NCBI GenBank assembly: GCA_040755155.1 | Contig: JBFMBP010000157.1 | Coordinates: forward strand, 1 to 64,000 | Length of the DNA: 64,000 nucleotides | DNA from: Candidatus Omnitrophota bacterium | Lineage (GTDB): Bacteria > Hinthialibacterota > Hinthialibacteria > Hinthialibacterales > Hinthialibacteraceae | Direction: 5' to 3' | In this document: positions 46,723 through 56,300 of the stretch, in pieces | How positions within the stretch are numbered: position 1 is the stretch's first letter | Layout of the letters: each line of letters begins with the position of its first letter | Position numbers and translations under genes: made by a program | The notes under the pieces: generated by a model | Told to the model about the DNA's origin: nothing | Databases searched by the model: none | Seen by the model: only the letters and a program-made list of their open reading frames with translations

Positions 46723-48069
46723 ATGAATTCATCGGCTCCCGATTCCTCTCCATCGATGCGAACGCTTGGCGTATTCGATGTAGTCAGCATTATCGTCGGC
46801 ATAATCGTCGGCAGCGGCATATTCATGATTCCCGCCTGGGTGGCGGGGCTGATGGGATCGCCGGGATTGATTATGTTGGCGTGGTTCTTAGGAGGATTGC
46901 TCTCCCTCGCGGGCGCCTTATGCTACGCCGAGCTAGCCTCCACGTATCCCCGCGAGGGCGGCGATTACTACTTCCTCAACCGCGCCTATGGTTCCTGGGC
47001 GGGATTTCTCTACGCTTGGGGACGGCTGCTCGTCATCCATACCGGCAACATCGCCTGCATGTCCTACATCGCGGGGACCTACGCCGCCCGCTTGTTTCCT
47101 TTTCCCCATGCAGACAATATTTTAACCCTCTCCGCCATAATCATCCTCACAACCATTAATTGCCTTGGCGTGCGGGAAGGAAAATGGACGCAAAATATTC
47201 TCGCCGCCGCCCAAACGATCGGCCTATTCGGCGTAGTCATTGTGGGCTTTCTCGTAAGCGCGCCCTCTCCCGAACCTCCCATGCCGGGCGGCTTCTCTCT
47301 GGAATCGTTGCTGATGGCGTTGATTTTCGTGCAATTCTGCTTCGGCGGCTGGTCGGATTGCGCTTTCGTCGCCTCGGAAGTAAAAGAGCCGGAGAAAAAT
47401 ATTCTGCGTTCGCTAGTAATTGGAACATTGCTGGTGACGGTTGTTTATTTGCTCGTCAACGGCGCTATTCTCCATGCTTTAGGCGTTCAGTTGATGGCGG
47501 CTTCTAAAACGGCGATCGCCGACGTTTTATCGCTCGGCTTCGGCAAGGCGGGAACGGTTTTAGTTTGCCTATTGGCGATGACGGTCGCTCTCAGTTCGGC
47601 GAACGGAATGATCTTGACGGGCGGGCGCATTTTCCACGCCTTCGGCGAAGATCACGCCTTGTTCCGAATATTGGGTACGCGCAACCGGCGGTTTCATACT
47701 CCCGCCGCCGCCATGATCGCGCAAGGCGTCATTGCTTCCATCCTGGCGCTCAGCGGACGCTTTGAAGATTTAGTAACGTATACGGCTTCCGCCCACTGGC
47801 TTTTCATGACCGCCATTGGCGCGGCTTTGTTCCTCTTCCGCCGCAGAGAACCAGACATCGAACGGCCTTATCGTACCTCGTTTTATCCACTGACGCCGCT
47901 GGTTTATATCGCCTCCTGCCTGTTGCTTTTGTTCGGCGCATTGAATTACGCCCGCTCCAGCGCCTTACTGGGTTTTCTAATAGTGCTTTCCGGGCTTCCA
48001 GCGTATGCTCTTTCCCAGCGCAGAGAGAAAATCCGCTCCCCTAACGCCGTCGATGTGAGAAAAAAATAA
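46723..48069 (+). CDS. APC-superfamily amino acid permease
   Basis: The 448-residue membrane protein has 12 helices. It opens with VVSIIVGIIVGSGIFMIP, the typical APC first helix with its GSGIF substrate motif, and continues with REGGDYYFLNRAYG. It exchanges or imports an amino acid or related amine. It is third in the radical SAM-Nudix operon with 12 bp to the Nudix stop. A ggattga segment upstream of ATG is a weak ribosome binding site. Confidence 0.87.
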   Translation: MNSSAPDSSPSMRTLGVFDVVSIIVGIIVGSGIFMIPAWVAGLMGSPGLIMLAWFLGGLLSLAGALCYAELASTYPREGGDYYFLNRAYGSWAGFLYAWGRLLVIHTGNIACMSYIAGTYAARLFPFPHADNILTLSAIIILTTINCLGVREGKWTQNILAAAQTIGLFGVVIVGFLVSAPSPEPPMPGGFSLESLLMALIFVQFCFGGWSDCAFVASEVKEPEKNILRSLVIGTLLVTVVYLLVNGAILHALGVQLMAASKTAIADVLSLGFGKAGTVLVCLLAMTVALSSANGMILTGGRIFHAFGEDHALFRILGTRNRRFHTPAAAMIAQGVIASILALSGRFEDLVTYTASAHWLFMTAIGAALFLFRRREPDIERPYRTSFYPLTPLVYIASCLLLLFGALNYARSSALLGFLIVLSGLPAYALSQRREKIRSPNAVDVRKK

Positions 48070-48093
48070 CCTGCGGCTAAAATAAATTTTGGG

Positions 48094-48122
48094 TTGAAGC
48101 GCAAAAAAAATTCGTGTACAAT
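48094..48122 (+). promoter_or_regulatory. Sigma70-type promoter of the cold-shock gene
   Basis: ttgaag (48094-48099) and tacaat (48117-48122) are separated by exactly 17 bases. Transcription would begin near 48129, leaving a leader of about 130 bases before the csp ATG, as is typical of cold-shock genes. Confidence 0.65.
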
Positions 48123-48128
48123 AACGCC

Positions 48129-48258
48129 GTATCATCCCAACAAACTGGATTACCGGATTACCGTTTCAATTACCGTCGTCGGTTCAAGGTTGTTGGAAAG
48201 GCGCCGAAATACCAGAAAATTAGGGGTGTCATTCCAAAAAAAAGAGGTTATCAGTACA
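48129..48258 (+). promoter_or_regulatory. Long 5' untranslated leader of the cold-shock gene
   Basis: About 130 bases precede the csp start. In other bacteria such leaders fold differently at low temperature and control translation. No known structural motif is identified here, so the role is inferred from position and length. Confidence 0.4.
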
Positions 48259-48462
48259 ATGGCAAGTGGTCGGGTAAAATGGTTTAACGCAGAAAAAGGG
48301 TATGGATTTATTGAACAAGATGACGGTAAAGACCTCTTCGTTCATCATACCGGAATTAAAGGCGAAGGCTTCAAAAACCTTCAAGAAGGCCAGGTCGTTG
48401 AATTCGACATCGCTCAAGGCGATAAAGGTCCCAAAGCGGTCAACGTCGTAGCCGTTCGGTAA
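48259..48462 (+). CDS. csp: Cold-shock protein (CspA family)
   Basis: The 67-residue protein is a single cold-shock domain. The RNA-binding motifs are [20 protein letters not shown] (RNP1: KGYGFI) and LFVHHTGI (RNP2: DLFVHH). It binds single-stranded RNA or DNA and acts as an RNA chaperone. The longer frame from 48094 would add nonconserved residues; ATG 48259 behind agagg is the family start. A bidirectional terminator follows. Confidence 0.95.
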   Translation: MASGRVKWFNAEKGYGFIEQDDGKDLFVHHTGIKGEGFKNLQEGQVVEFDIAQGDKGPKAVNVVAVR

Positions 48463-48485
48463 CATCCAGTCGACGCTTCGCGAAA

Positions 48486-48520
48486 AAAAAACAGCCTGTT
48501 CACTTAGAGCAGGCTGTTTT
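48486..48520. terminator. Bidirectional terminator between csp and carbonic anhydrase
   Basis: acagcctg (48491-48498) pairs with caggctgt (48510-48517), with an A-run on the left and a T-run on the right. It can end both convergent transcripts. Confidence 0.85.
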
Positions 48521-48551
48521 TACGTCTTTTCTTCGATGCGCGATTCGTAGA

Positions 48552-49649
48552 TTACGGCTGCGCGATCATGTCGTAAACTTGCACTTTCGTCCAGGAATCT
48601 TTGTTCCTTTCGATGAATTGCAAGTGTTTTTCCGCCGTTTGATAGAAATCCTGTCCCGCGCGGTCGTCAAAGTAGACGACGAGGGAAACGCCGTAGCTGT
48701 TATCGACGACATCGCGGGGGGTGCCCGCTGGAATTCCAACCTCGATCTTGCGGACGGTCTCGATCGAGCCGAGATAGGTTTTGCAATCGCCGATCAGTTG
48801 CTGTTTCTTTTCCGCTGGCAATTTCTCCTTCAGCCAGAAGAAAACCGTATGAATGAACGTAGGCTTGATTTTTGCATGAGACTCGCCGGTTTTTACAAAT
48901 TTCTCTAATAATTCTTTTTGTCGTGGATGCGATCCCATCCATTCCACCTTGCCCGATTCCAAATCGTAGATCGCTCCGATGACGCGCATTTTTTTCTCTT
49001 CCAAACTCTGGCGAACCGTTTCGCTTCGGATTAGCAAATCCTCGATCGCGCGCAGGACATTGGCTTCGACAACTTTTTGAATCAACTCCTGGCCTTTTAA
49101 ATCCGGATGCTCCCGTTTGACGCTCTCCATGGCGGGAAGGATATTATCAACCAGTTCGGGGATGCTCCCGTGAACATCATCCCCTTCCGCTACGGCCGTT
49201 ACTGCGCCGCAATGGGTATGGCCGAGAATGACGAGCAGAGGCGTCCCCAAGTGATCCGCCCCATATTCGATGGAGCCGATCTCGTCGATGTCGCAAACGT
49301 TTCCCGCCACGCGTATCGTAAAGATATCCCCCACGCCCGCGTCGAAGATATGTTCGATCGGCGCTCGCGAGTCGGAACAGCCGATAATCGTGGCGTAAGG
49401 ATGCTGTCCTTTGGCTGTATTATGCCTGCGCGCATCGTCTTGGTTCGGGTATGTCCTTTCGCCTTTGACGTAACGCTCGTTTCCTGCCTGCAAGAGCATC
49501 AACGCATGGTCGGCTGACAATCCCTGCCCCTCTTCGCTGCCTGCGGCGCTGTGGAAAGCGGGGAGGGATGCGCTTAACCCGGCAAATAAAAGCCCAGCAT
49601 AAAGCGCGATGAGGGGTAAACGAATAGCGGTTTTTCCATTGAATTTCAT
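48552..49649 (-). CDS. Exported beta-carbonic anhydrase fused to a C-terminal Dabb (stress-responsive A/B barrel) domain
   Basis: The 365-residue protein has a signal peptide (RLPLIALYAGLLFAGLSASLPA, about 10-31). It is followed by a beta-class carbonic anhydrase domain: zinc ligands C91 in GCSDSR, H144 and C147 in GHTHCGA, with the D93-R95 dyad. Residues about 266-365 form a Dabb domain (PTFIHTVFFWLKEKLPAEKK ... GVSLVVYFDDRAGQDFYQ). Carbonic anhydrase interconverts CO2 and bicarbonate; a Dabb fusion is unusual and may bring a second ligand or dimer interface. The gene stands alone, divergent from a ferredoxin gene. Confidence 0.88.
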   Translation of the reverse strand: MKFNGKTAIRLPLIALYAGLLFAGLSASLPAFHSAAGSEEGQGLSADHALMLLQAGNERYVKGERTYPNQDDARRHNTAKGQHPYATIIGCSDSRAPIEHIFDAGVGDIFTIRVAGNVCDIDEIGSIEYGADHLGTPLLVILGHTHCGAVTAVAEGDDVHGSIPELVDNILPAMESVKREHPDLKGQELIQKVVEANVLRAIEDLLIRSETVRQSLEEKKMRVIGAIYDLESGKVEWMGSHPRQKELLEKFVKTGESHAKIKPTFIHTVFFWLKEKLPAEKKQQLIGDCKTYLGSIETVRKIEVGIPAGTPRDVVDNSYGVSLVVYFDDRAGQDFYQTAEKHLQFIERNKDSWTKVQVYDMIAQP

Positions 49650-49907
49650 GACGAATCCTCTTTTATCGTTTTTTTCTCGAAAAACATCGAATCGCCCCGT
49701 TCGGATACTACGGCGATGATTCTTAAGACAAGAGTATATTCCAGGATGTTATTTTTTCGAATATAAAAGAATGGGATAAATTCATTTTCGAGTCATACTC
49801 TATTATGGGAAAAATGAAAAGTCTTACAATTCGCGATAATTGTTCTACGGCTTTTAGCAGCTTTGATTAGAGTGTCAATCAAACTAGCCGAATGAAAAGA
49901 GGATGCC

Positions 49908-50270
49908 ATGAACGATGTTTTAAATCGGACGGTGGAAACGCTCGCCATTTCGAAAATCAAACGCCATATTTTCCTATGCTGCGATCAAACGAATCCCAAA
50001 TGTTCAGATAAAACCGCCAGTCTCGAATCCTGGAATTATCTGAAAGCCCGTTTGGAAGAATTGCATCTGACGGGTGAAGGCGGCGTATTCCGCACCAAGG
50101 CCAACTGCCTGAGGCTTTGCGTGCAAGGCCCCATCGCCGTGGTCTATCCCGAAGGCGTATGGTACCACTCTTGCACGCCCGCCGCATTGGAACGCATCAT
50201 TCAGGAACATTTTATCGGTGGACGTCCGGTGGAGGATTTGATTGTAATCCAGCATCCCCTGCAACCATAG
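49908..50270 (+). CDS. Thioredoxin-like [2Fe-2S] ferredoxin
   Basis: The 120-residue protein has the thioredoxin-like ferredoxin pattern. Candidate cluster ligands are C24 or C25, C32, C67 and C71, in [12 protein letters not shown] and [12 protein letters not shown]. Such Shethna-type ferredoxins carry electrons in the cytoplasm. An aaaagagg box precedes ATG 49908. No redox partner is adjacent. Confidence 0.85.
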   Translation: MNDVLNRTVETLAISKIKRHIFLCCDQTNPKCSDKTASLESWNYLKARLEELHLTGEGGVFRTKANCLRLCVQGPIAVVYPEGVWYHSCTPAALERIIQEHFIGGRPVEDLIVIQHPLQP

Positions 50271-50466
50271 AGGCAAAATCGTCCTACCGTAACGTACAAC
50301 GATTCGATGCGTTAGAAAAAAATGGAGAATCAGGCAATGAACGGCGGAAGAACCGGAAGCCCATTACCTGTTTCGGCAGGATGGAAATTATGATAATTTG
50401 TTATCATTCTCTGAGGGAAATAGTTTCATTGGCCCGAATCGTTTATATCCAAAATAGGAGTTGAAC

Positions 50467-51882
50467 ATGGCGAATAATCCGATTTCCAGACGTTCTTTTT
50501 TCCGGTCGTCCGCCGCGTCCGCCGCTGGATTGGCTTTTTCAGGCGCATTCGCCGCTTTCGCTGGCGACGAAAATCCACCCAATATAATTTGGCTAATTGG
50601 CGACGATGTGGGGCCGAAAGAGATCGGCTGCTATGGCCATCCTACAATTCGCACGCCGAATATCGACGCGCTGGCGGTCGGAGGCGTACGTTTTACGAAC
50701 GCATTCGTCGCCGCATCGTCATGCAGCCCGAGCCGCTGCAGTTGCTTTACGGGAAAGTATCCCCATTCCACCGGCGCGGAGAATTTGCACGATCCCTTGC
50801 CGGAAGGCCAAACTGTTCTGCCTCGATATCTGGCGTCCGCTGGTTATTTTTCCGGTTCCGTGGGCAAGTTTCACATGGGCGCGGCGGCGGAAAAGCAATT
50901 CGACCGCGTACTCGGCAAGGTGGAAAATTGGAAAGATTTTTTGAATGAACGTCCCCAAAACCGGCCTTTCTTCCTTTCGGTGGGATTTATCGACGCCCAT
51001 CGTCCTTTCGATAAGGGGTGCGTCGATCCTCCCTATCGGCGCGAGGATGTCATCGTTCCCCCCTACTTGCCCGATATCCCCGAAGTACGCGACGACTTGG
51101 CGGGATTTTATGATGAAATTTCGCGCATGGATCGAGTCATCGGCGAAATCGCCAGTTATTTGCGTCAACAAGAACTCTTGGACAATACGCTCATCGTCTT
51201 TTTCGGCGATAACGGCATCCCCTTTCCGCGAGCTAAGTTTACTATCTACGACAGCGGCATCCAAACGCCCTTGATCGTTCAATGGCCGGCGCAATTCAAT
51301 GGGGGACAGGTTTATAATGGCCTTATCAGCCTTGTGGATTTAGCGCCCGCCATGCTGCAATCCGCCTCTCTTCCTATTCCGCCGGAGATGGAAGGAATCG
51401 GATTTCTGGAGTTGTTGACGAATCCTGGCGGCAGGGAACGGGAATATATTTTCGCCGAACGGAATTGGCACGATTTCGACGATCACAGCCGGGCGGTTCG
51501 AGACCAGCGCTTCAAATACATCCGCAATGCCTTTCCCGATAAACCGCTGGAAACTTCCGCCGATAGCTTGGCGACTCCCATGTTCGAAAAAATCCGCCGG
51601 ATGCGGGATGCGGGAACGTTAACGAAGGAGCAGATGCTTCTCTTCCGGTCGCGCAGAGCGCCGGAGGAACTCTACGATCTGGAGATCGATCCCCACGAAT
51701 TCCGCAATATTGTAAATGAAGATGCTTATAGTACGGTGTTAGAGCGGATGCGCCGGGCCTTGGATCGATGGATCGAGGAGACTCATGACATTCCTCCCTC
51801 CCGCGCTTTGCCCGATGAATTCGATCCGGAAACGGGAAAACGGATTCGGCCCCCGCATCAGGATCAAGCAAAATCCCAATAG
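50467..51882 (+). CDS. Tat-exported sulfatase
   Basis: The 471-residue enzyme has a Tat leader (ISRRSFFRSSAASAAG) and the arylsulfatase signature C86-S-P-S-R. C86 is the residue converted to formylglycine. Metal residues are in LIGDDVG (D46, D47) and FFGDNGI. The overall pattern is nearest to heparan N-sulfatase-type (S1_8-like) enzymes, which remove sulfate from glycans. A maturation enzyme (FGE or anSME) is required and is not clearly present; the SUMF1 domains at 3753 lack the FGE cysteine pair. ATG 50467 has aggag upstream; TTG 50461 overlaps that box. Confidence 0.9.
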   Translation: MANNPISRRSFFRSSAASAAGLAFSGAFAAFAGDENPPNIIWLIGDDVGPKEIGCYGHPTIRTPNIDALAVGGVRFTNAFVAASSCSPSRCSCFTGKYPHSTGAENLHDPLPEGQTVLPRYLASAGYFSGSVGKFHMGAAAEKQFDRVLGKVENWKDFLNERPQNRPFFLSVGFIDAHRPFDKGCVDPPYRREDVIVPPYLPDIPEVRDDLAGFYDEISRMDRVIGEIASYLRQQELLDNTLIVFFGDNGIPFPRAKFTIYDSGIQTPLIVQWPAQFNGGQVYNGLISLVDLAPAMLQSASLPIPPEMEGIGFLELLTNPGGREREYIFAERNWHDFDDHSRAVRDQRFKYIRNAFPDKPLETSADSLATPMFEKIRRMRDAGTLTKEQMLLFRSRRAPEELYDLEIDPHEFRNIVNEDAYSTVLERMRRALDRWIEETHDIPPSRALPDEFDPETGKRIRPPHQDQAKSQ

Positions 51883-51930
51883 AATTTCATTTTAAAATGC
51901 TATCCGCGATAGGCAGGTTTGAACGCGGCC

Positions 51931-53286
51931 ATGACAGCTGAAAAGATTAAACAAACCTTCATTCCATACCGGCGCGCCGACGTGATCGAGATGTGCCTTC
52001 TAGACGGCCGTCTCAACGAAGAGGAGAAAAAGCAGTTTACGATTTTTTGCAATCTCTTGATGTTTTACTATCATTACGCGTTTCATGCGCTTCAAGAGCG
52101 GCTGAAAGATTATTTCACGCCGATCGATCCCGATTCGGGCGTGAAATTATTCCATCCGATTACGGAAGAAGAGGAGCGCCAAAAGGCGGGAGAATTCTTC
52201 AAAGATTTCGAAAAACTGCTGATAAAAGCCAATTTTAAACCTTTAAGCCAAGAGGAACTGAAAAAGGCCTTTCGGGACCGGTCGCTCATTCAATTGAATA
52301 CCGAAGTCGATTTCGATTCCTTCGACCGCTATCTTTTTTACTATCGAGGATCGAAACCGTCGAAAACGACCGTCAAGCGCTACCGTTATTTTAAAAAAAA
52401 TATCGTCTTCGAGACCCTGGAACGGGTCATATTATTGTTGAAATTCAAAAACCGCGATTACTTCGAACAGAAAAAAATCGATATCGGCAAACTGAATTTC
52501 CAACCGGGACGCACTTACATTTTCTATTATAAAAATGTTCCCAAAGCGGACCTGGAGATTGTCTTTCCCAACGTAAAAATCGGCATGACGTTGAAAGACA
52601 AATTGCTTTTTTTGTTGCCCGCCCTCGGCGTAGGATTGAGTACATTTTTTAAAATATCGGGCAATCTGCTGCTCTTGATCGGTTTCGCCATTTTCATGTT
52701 GGGTTTGACTTCATCGGCGGAAAAAATTTTCGGCGTTACGGAAGATCTGGCGAAACGCAGTCTGATTCCCATGGTCGCCGCGTTGGCCACCGTGGTCATC
52801 GTTCTGGGCGGTTTCGCCATCACGCAGTATTTGAACTATAAAAACAAATGGGTGGAGTTTTTGAATGATGTAACGCAGACCCTATTCTTCCATAGCATCA
52901 GCATCAACGCGGGCGTCTTCGAATGCCTGATCGATTCCGCCGAGGAAGAGGAATGCAAGGAAGCCATTCTTGCCTACTATCACTTGCTGACCAGCGAGAA
53001 GAAACTGACCAAACGCGAATTGGATCGGCGCATCGAAGATTGGTTCGCCGAGAAATACGGCGTCATGATCGACTTCGATGTGGAAGGCGCTTTGGAAAAA
53101 TTGGAACAATTGTCGGCGGAGATCGATGTGGAAAACCAAGGAGAAACGAACGCGGAGAAAATAAGCGTACTCTCGCGAAACGCGTACGGAACGCTTTTTG
53201 CGCAACCCTTGCAAAACGCCTTGAAAATCCTCGATTCGATCTGGGATAATCTTTTTCAATACAATTGTTTTTTTATAAACAAATAA
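51931..53286 (+). CDS. TMEM143/DUF3754-like membrane protein
   Basis: The 451-residue protein opens with KQTFIPYRRADVIEMCLLDG and carries LERVILLLKFKNRDYFEQKK, features of the TMEM143/DUF3754 family. Two or three helices lie at about 215-245 and 270-300, and the C-terminal region is helical and cytosolic. Function unknown. ATG 51931 is chosen; TTG 51919 is an alternative. It ends 51 bp before the convergent 1240-residue protein gene, with a small hairpin (near 53290-53310) between them. Confidence 0.7.
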   Translation: MTAEKIKQTFIPYRRADVIEMCLLDGRLNEEEKKQFTIFCNLLMFYYHYAFHALQERLKDYFTPIDPDSGVKLFHPITEEEERQKAGEFFKDFEKLLIKANFKPLSQEELKKAFRDRSLIQLNTEVDFDSFDRYLFYYRGSKPSKTTVKRYRYFKKNIVFETLERVILLLKFKNRDYFEQKKIDIGKLNFQPGRTYIFYYKNVPKADLEIVFPNVKIGMTLKDKLLFLLPALGVGLSTFFKISGNLLLLIGFAIFMLGLTSSAEKIFGVTEDLAKRSLIPMVAALATVVIVLGGFAITQYLNYKNKWVEFLNDVTQTLFFHSISINAGVFECLIDSAEEEECKEAILAYYHLLTSEKKLTKRELDRRIEDWFAEKYGVMIDFDVEGALEKLEQLSAEIDVENQGETNAEKISVLSRNAYGTLFAQPLQNALKILDSIWDNLFQYNCFFINK

Positions 53287-53337
53287 ATCACAAGGGCAAA
53301 AAAGCCTTGTCCTTGCCACCCTCCACTGTCTTTTGGA

Positions 53338-56300
53338 TTATTCTTTTTCCAAAGAAAGAGTCATGTTTTTTATCATTGGCGCAGGACCTGCATTCGCTTT
53401 CTCGTCCGGGTAAAATTCCACGGCGCGATATCCTGGAACCTTCAGGCGCGCCAAGTGATGGCCTTTAGGAAGTGCGAGCATAATCATTCCACTCATGATT
53501 TTCTGGGGAATTTGGAGTTTGGAAAAGAAGGGGAAATCCGGGATTTCCGCTTTGTATTCGCCTTCAGGAACTTGTCCGTTAGTGCTTTGAAGAACGATCT
53601 GATAGATGGCGAATTCAAGCATATCGATCATAACCATTCCACCCGCGCCTTTGGGGGGATTGACGTTTTCGGCGACGCCTACTAACGGTTTATTGTCGCC
53701 CGTATTTCCGCTTATGAATAAATCGAACGGTTCGTTGCTCATCCCCGGAAGAATATAAACGCCTTTTTGCTCCGGATCTGGTTTGGTTGTAACTTGTTGA
53801 ACTGAAGCGCCTTGCATCAACATGACTTGAACCATTGGAGCCGTATAGGGCGCTCCGCCGTAGGTAAGGAATAGCTTGACGGAGCCTTCCGCTTTTGAGA
53901 GCGCTACTTCGACGAAAACGGAGGCGGCGGAATCTCCAGCATTGGCGGGATTAACATTGGCTGAAAATTCTTTATTGACGTAACCTTCTTTTGTCGCGGT
54001 GAGAGAATACTCGCCGTGAGCGCGGGGCTGAAGGGCGAATTTTCCTTCCTGATCCGATTTAACCGGCATGAGGTATTTGCCGGTGGTATAAATATCGGGA
54101 TTTTTTAAGTCGATGCGCATACCGATTTGAACTTCGGATAGCGGCTCGCCTGTCGCCGCATCCTTTACGATCCCATCGATTTTCAAAGATAAAGCGTACA
54201 AATCGACGACATACTCCGATTGCCCCTTCTCGACTTTGACGCTGGCTACGCCTTCCGCATTCATCGGATTCGGCGCGCTCATTTTTTGGGTTGTGAAATA
54301 AAGGGTATATTCGCCTTCTGAAACGCCAAGAAAACGATAGATGCCGTCATCGTTCGCGTCGCAGGACAAACTAATACTATTCCCTATCATCGAACTCTGC
54401 TGCAATAAAATTCTGGCGCCCGGCGCGGGGGCGCCTTCTTTATAAACCGTTCCATGAATCGCGGCGCCTTCGCCGCCGCCAAAATCCACGCGAATGGTTT
54501 TGCCTTCTTGGACAGATGCCGGTTTGCTTTCGTTGCTTTGGGCTTTTTCGCTGTATTTCGTCTTGCTAACGAGGTATGTTCCTGGAGAGACGCGCTGAAA
54601 GCGGTATTCGCCTTTTTCATCGGTTTGGGTTTGGGGATAAGACGAACTGCCTAACATCTGGCTGATGCGGATATCTACCTTAGGCAAAGGATTTCCCTTT
54701 TCGTCCAACACGCGCCCTTCGATGGTTCCGCCCATTTGCAAATGGATCGGAACCGCCGTATCGCCGTACATGGATGGATCGATCTTGAAAGTAGCGGCCG
54801 CGTAATTCTCATGAGTGATCCTCAAGGTTCCGCCGTTCGAGGGAAGGTTTTCCATGCGGAACATTCCATCTTCCTGGGAAACGACCGAATCGGGCAAGGG
54901 CGAATTTTCGGCGCGGAAAAAACGCATCATGTTGTTGTCTTCGACTAACAGACCTATCGAAGCTTTGGCGACCGGCTTCTCTTCCGGATTGAGAAGCAGT
55001 CCGACAAAGAGTTTACCGGTTTCTAACTCAATCAGCGCGTTTTCCACTGTCTCGCCGGATTTGACGGTTACGGATGGACCATCGGATAAAGCGTATTTAT
55101 CCGCTTTCGCGCGAAGTTGTTGAACGCCAGGTTCGACGTCTTCCAAAAGGAATGCGCCGTTTTCGTCGGTTAACGCTGAGAGCGTTCTCCCCGTGTAGGA
55201 ATTGCTTTGTCCTACAAGAGTAACTTGCGCTCCTTCCACGGGCTGGCGCGAATCTTGAGCGATGACGATTCCTTTGATCGAACCGGAATGTTCCATTGTG
55301 ATGCTGAGGTATTCGCCATTCATATCGTATGTATTTTGATAGCGTTTATATCCTTTGCATTGAACGGAAACGATCATTTTGTCCGCTTTTTTCAAACCTG
55401 TAATATGAAATTCCCCCTGCTCGTCCGTTCGCGCGCTGCCATAAATGCCTATATGATTTCCAATATTTCCCATACCGGATGTAATCATGACATTAGCGGT
55501 TACATTGGCCTCTTTTACAGGTTCATTGGATTGATTGACGACTTTTCCTTTCACTTCTTCATTAGCGTCGCTTTCTTCGAGGATGATATCCACACCGGTT
55601 TTTTTCTCTCCGGCGGTTAGCGTTATCTCTTTTCTGGCGACTTCTTGCCAACGCTTGTCGCCATCATCGGGGCCTTGAACAGTAATTTGATACGCTCCCG
55701 CTCCAAGGTCTGAGAAAGAATAATCGCCATTCTCGTTTGTTTTGGTTTCCTCGACCGAGACGCCTCCGTCATATCCTCCTAGGCGATTGCGTATCTCTTG
55801 ATACATGATGTACATAGAGCGGTTTGCAATGGCTGTTCCATCTTTTTCCGTCACTTTTCCCGATACGGAACCGGATTCGGAAAGCGTTACTTCCACCAGC
55901 GTGGGTTGGTCGATTGGGCCGGGTTGGAATGAGGCGCTAAGCGTTTCGCCATAACCTTTCTTTTTCACAAGCGCAATAGATTGGGCTTTGGGGATCGAAT
56001 CGATGACGGCTTTTCCTTTCGCGTCGGTCTTGGCGGAAGGACTGCCGTAAGTATTTTGCCGGTTCGAGTGAACCTTAACATCGGCGTCGGATATCGGCTT
56101 CTTGTCCCGATCGTAGACTTGAATCGCTGCGGCGGCGCCTGGTTCGAGCTTTATCAGTAATTCTTTGCTTTGGGTTTTTTCATTAATGACGATGCGAGAG
56201 AGAGGATCGACTTGATTGTAATCGGAATACGAACTGAACGTTACATAGCCTTTGGCCCTGACTTCGCCGATGCGGAAAACGCCTTCCGCTAGGCGGCGTA

